Shown here: positions 60,084 to 64,000 of the stretch, in pieces
Layout: the number at the start of each line of letters is the position of its first letter
Position numbering within the stretch: the stretch's first letter is position 1
DNA from: Antiaris toxicaria
Taxonomy: Eukaryota > Streptophyta > Magnoliopsida > Rosales > Moraceae
NCBI GenBank assembly: GCA_035233585.1
Contig: CP141154.1
Span: 32,200,001 to 32,264,000, forward strand
Direction of reading: 5' to 3'
DNA: 64,000 nt
The notes under the pieces: model-generated
Database searches by the model: none
What the model saw: the letters and a program-made list of their open reading frames with translations, nothing else
Told to the model about the DNA's origin: nothing
Made by a program: the position numbers and the translations under genes

Positions 60084-60781
60084 GTCTGAGGGTGAAAGGT
60101 TGTGCTGAATTTCAACTTAGATCCTAGTATGGCCTGAACGCTTTGCCAAAACCTAGAGGTGAAGTGTCCGTCATGATTTGAAATGATCAACTTTGGCACT
60201 CCATGCAATCTTACTATCTCAGCCACATAGATCTTCGCTAATCGTTCTACCGAATAGCTAACCTTTATGGCTAGATATTGAGTTGATTTCGTCAGTCTGT
60301 CTATAATCACCCAGATTGCGTCATTGCTGTTTGACATCCTCAGCAGTTCGACTAAAAGGCCCATCATGATCTAGTCCTATTTCTATTCTGGTAGCTCTAT
60401 TTTCTGTAACTCTCCTGCTGGATGTTGGTGTTTCACCTTAACCTTCTGACAAGTAAGGCATTTGGCTACGAACTCAGCGATGTCATTCTTCATTCCAGGC
60501 CACCAAAAGCTTTCTTTCAAATCCTTGTATATTTTGTTCGCTCCCGGATGTACATAATATGGTGTCTTGTGAGCTTCTAAAAGGATTTGTTTCTTAAGCT
60601 CTTCATCCTTCGGAACACATACTCTATCCTTATAATAGAGTATGTCGTTCTTAGAGACTCTAAACTCAGAACCTTTGTCCTCCGTAGCTTCCTTTCTTGG
60701 TTCACCAAGGACAAATCGAGCTCTTGGCCAGCCTTGATCTCGTCCAAGAGTGTTGATTGGAGAGTCATGTTGGACACTCCC
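60084..60781 (-). pseudogene. pol: gypsy5 integrase fragment
   Basis: A minus-strand remnant from the RNase H-integrase linker through the HHCC finger to mid-core: IWVIIDRLTKSTQYL, EIVRLHGVPKLIIS (second catalytic Asp changed, SNHDGHF), FTSRFWQSVQ, and the frame stops at FHPQT where gypsy4 begins. It is cut on the right by the gypsy9 LTR. Similar to the gypsy3 and gypsy4 copies. It is the host of both insertions and so the oldest element on this side. Confidence 0.87.
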
Positions 60782-63463
60782 TGTGATAGCCCGAGCCCTG
60801 AGTGCTCGATTCGTTACTTAAAACTTCTCTTACTAGCTTTACTTTAAAACTGAACTTGCTTGAGAACTATTCTTGCATACTTAAAGAACAGTTGCTTAAC
60901 TTATTTGGCTTGAAAGTTGATACTCAAACTTACTTTGATACCATATTTTTTTTGAATAGTATGTTTTACTATTTACGTACATACATATACTTACAAACAT
61001 ATGAAAGTCTGAATGCAACTGAGGTCAACATGTGTACATACTTAAACTATTAAACTGCTCAAAAGATAAGATTGATTTTTTGATATAGTGTGGAAGTAAA
61101 CACTGGTGGTGGTATCCATAACCTCAACCCTCACATCCACCTCTGCTGCCATCATCGTCCAATAGTGTCTAGCTTGCAGGTCATTTACCTACAGTATGAA
61201 CACACTCTGTGAGCTTTACGCTAAGTAAGTACAACATGTCATCTACAAAACATGTCAAAATCATAAGCCATACTAACAAGCATACTTAAAAACTATCAAA
61301 CATGTCACACATTCACACAAAACATGAAAACATATCATGTAGCATATCACAGAATGCATACCATGGGGACGTATCATGTCATATATCAGAAACGCATACT
61401 ATAACTGTCTCTAGGGCATATTGTGAACAATGCATGATCCGATTATGCTCAATTTATGCTTTATTATTCAGAATCTTTTCTTATCTGAATCTTTCCTTAT
61501 TTGAATCTTTCCTTATTAGAAAGGTCCTAGTGTCGGTACCAAACTACAAGCGGATCATCGGGTTCGCCAGTGATCATAGTAAGCCTTACACTCATGGGTC
61601 TCGTGCCCATTATATGTATAAATACTGTGGGCCTGTGGGCCATATGCCTGATATAAACTGTAGGCCTTGTGCCCAATATAAACCGTGGGCCTTGTGCTCG
61701 ATATAAACTGTAGGCCTTGTGCCCGTTATAAACTGTAGGCCTTGTGCCCTTTATAAACTGTAAGCCTTGTTCCCGTTATAAACTGTGGGCCTCTGGCCCT
61801 ATATAAATTGTGGGCCTTGGCCCGTTATACCGACACTTTAATTTAATTACCCAATTCTTTATCTGATTAGGCCATATGCTCTACTAGGCCATCCCCTAAT
61901 CTTACGTGATAGAGATGTATGGCATCTAACTCATACTTCCATTAATCTATGCGTTTATGAAATATAAACACTTCTATCATGCTATGCAACAACTGTGCAT
62001 GGTTTGCGTAAAAACAACACTTTAAACTCATTTTTGCTCATGTTATAGATGGAGTTGTACTTACCTGATCTATAGACAAATTGTACCTCACCTCGTCAAT
62101 TTACAGGTCTCCTCCTGTAATCTAATGCATTTCTGTTGAAACTCGCTCTTAGGTTACTATGGTAGTTAGTGACTGATAAAATTCTATCGTTGTAGGATAC
62201 CAATCCCTATCGCTACTAACTACTCTCCTCTTGATAGTTTGACTTTCTAATCATGGTTAATTAATTTATTTACCCAATAAATTAATTAATGTTACTTTAC
62301 CTCTTTCTATATTGGGTTTGATTGGTTAACCAGCTTGTTAACTAACCAATTACCTTGCATATAGATAGCTTAGCCTATCAGGTTACCCTTACCAATTTAA
62401 AACATATTACTAAGCCAATAATATTGTTAGTGACTATAAATTTTATTGTTGTATGGTACCGATGCCTATTGGTACCCAACTGCTCTACTTTGGGAATTTG
62501 GTATCTAATTTCTAATCGTACTTGATTAATTTGTCTACTTAACAAATTAATCACCGTCTCTCACTATCCTATCCAAACTCAATCCTTGACTGGTTAACCA
62601 ATCAGTCAACTGACTAGTTACTTTGCGCATCGTTGACTATATAGCCTACTGGGTTACTTTGCGTATATTAACCATGTAACCTACCGAGTTACATCTGCCG
62701 GTTTAATACGTATTACTGAAAAACATCTTTTGCTTTTATACAATTCCTTTCTTTAGGATTTAAACACAAATCCCTTGCACCCCATTGGAAGATGAGGGTG
62801 TTTTTCTTAAATTCATTTTCTTGATTAAAAAAGAACACATTTTGGTGCTCGTTTGATAAGGGGGTTTTTGAACCCTTTTTTTGAAAATTGCAAAAAACTT
62901 GCTTAAAACGATCTAGTTTATGTAACACATTTTCTTGTTTAAACCATTTTCTTGTTTTGAGCACTAACTTGAGTTTTGAACTATTTTCTTGTTTAAAAAT
63001 AACACATTTTGGTGTTCATGTGAAAAGGTGGTTCTTGAACCATTATACTAAAAACCATTTAAAACTTGTTTGAAACAACTTAGTTTGTAAATTTGGTGAA
63101 CATAAAAATTTTAGTCCTCAATGAGATGAACAACTCTCATGTTCATCTTGGAGCTCGAATCAAACTCTAATGGGTCCTAAACTCATCAAACCCGTGGCTA
63201 AAACTCGCGCCCAGTTTTAGAAAAATTCCAATTTTACGCTAGTTTAAAAACTTCTCTATTTGGGGTCCGAAACGGCCAAATTTTTAAAACTTGCGTGGGT
63301 CATCTTAAAGCTTTGACAAGATCTAAAACTTCCATGTTGAGTCTGAGATCTGGTTCGGACTCTAAGCTGGTCATTTTTATAAAAATCCAAGACTGTTCCT
63401 ATTACTCAGGATTTCAGTCTTAGTTTTGAACTCAGGTTCGAAAACCTATCGTAGAGTCATTTT
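60782..63463 (-). mobile_element. gypsy9 LTR (3' or solo), interrupted by copia C
   Basis: Starts TGTGATAGCCCGAGCC directly against gypsy5 integrase with no PBS, so it is a 3' or solo LTR. It is collinear with the first 2.1 kb of the gypsy4 5' LTR. It contains the longest 25-bp minisatellite (61597-61829) and hairpin remnants (62310-62700). Confidence 0.83.
61597..61829 (-). repeat. 25-bp minisatellite
   Basis: About seven regular units of the type TATAAACTGTAGGCC + TTGTGCCCGT from 61652, plus two degenerate ones before. About five in gypsy4 (56812-56940), three to four in gypsy6 (45834-45925), none clear in gypsy7. Confidence 0.87.
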
Positions 63464-64000
63464 TGTAGGAAATAAATCATTAAAAACGCATCAAAGTGGC
63501 ATAACGTAACAATAAAAATTTTTTGAGATCGATAAATATCTCGTGATACCATATACAATAAACTAACAACAATAAAACTCATACCTCAAGAGGACGCCAA
63601 TACTGCAGGAGGAGAATGACTGGAGGGCTTCAACCAACTAGCGTTCTTTACTATTCTCTAATTCCTTGATGGTAGAGTGTGTGGGCACTCAGTTCCTCGA
63701 CCGGTATGCTAGCACTGCTAGTCTTCTTTCGACCACCCAGATCTCTAAAGAACTTATTATCACGGTGAGTTGTGCAACAATAAGCCTGCTCACCTGAGAG
63801 TCTATGGTCTAAGAGAACTGGAGTGACATGACCTCTATTTATAGACTTGCATGAGGTGATTCTCTAAATTTGAATTGGATTAGGAGAAGATTTTCTCCCT
63901 TATCCACTCACAAAAACTGAAATTTTCAAGGCCTTATCCACTAAAAGAATTCGGCCACTTTTTGATTTTTGCATTCAAAATTCAAACAGGATTTTAACTT
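63464..64000 (-). mobile_element. copia C LTR, runs off the window
   Basis: Starts TGTAGGAAATAAATC and is collinear with, but clearly more diverged than, the copia A/B/D LTR ends. TATA box at 63833-63845. No PBS on the left, so it is a 3' or solo LTR. It inserted at GTCATTTT|TGG of the gypsy9 LTR (left TSD candidate ATTTT). Confidence 0.88.

Overview
This window is repeat-dense DNA from a flowering plant nuclear genome, probably a eudicot; I cannot name the species. Every kilobase I could assign belongs to LTR retrotransposons. I see no host gene, rRNA, tRNA gene or CRISPR array. The evidence for a plant is the tRNA-iMet type primer-binding sites (TGGTATCAGAG), Ty3/gypsy pol ending in a plant-type chromodomain (Tekay/Del-like), Ty1/copia pol of Angela/Tork type, and 5-bp target-site duplications. 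Element names below (gypsy1-9, copia A-D) are my own labels.

Left nest (1-31365). The order from youngest to oldest insertion is as follows. gypsy1 (+, 1-10273, 5' LTR cut by the window edge) sits in the 3' LTR of copia A (-, 10274-19796). Copia A sits in a gypsy2 LTR (+, 19797-20460). gypsy2 sits in the 3' LTR of copia B (-, 20461-29016). Copia B sits in the integrase region of gypsy3 (+, 29017-31365). All left-hand partners lie outside the window.

Middle nest (31366-50210). The 3' LTR of gypsy4 (-) is split by a telescoped set of solo LTRs. gypsy6 (31935-49843, TSD ATAAA) contains gypsy7 (32085-45006), which contains gypsy8 (36594-44828, TSD TACAC), which contains a copia D solo LTR (39590-41939, TSD TTTCC). 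Three of the four have perfect TSDs. Continuity of the host sequence across the inserts supports the layout.

Right part (50211-64000). This holds the decayed gag-pol of gypsy4, an unusual acidic leader ORF between its PBS and gag, and its 5' LTR (56046-60083). The element is inserted into the integrase of gypsy5 (60084-60781). A gypsy9 LTR (60782-63463) follows, and a copia C LTR (63464-64000) cuts into it and runs off the window.

The least expected signals are structural and lie inside the very long gypsy LTRs (about 4-6 kb). One is an array of six hairpins at 35-bp spacing with compensatory base changes, in the predicted 5' leader RNA. Another is a set of U3 tandem repeats of about 117 bp, each joined by a palindrome whose arms also co-vary. 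Others are a 25-bp minisatellite that varies in copy number between LTRs, and a tail-to-tail inverted LTR fusion at about 31365. All coding regions carry stops or frameshifts, many of them C-to-T type, so no autonomous element is intact here.
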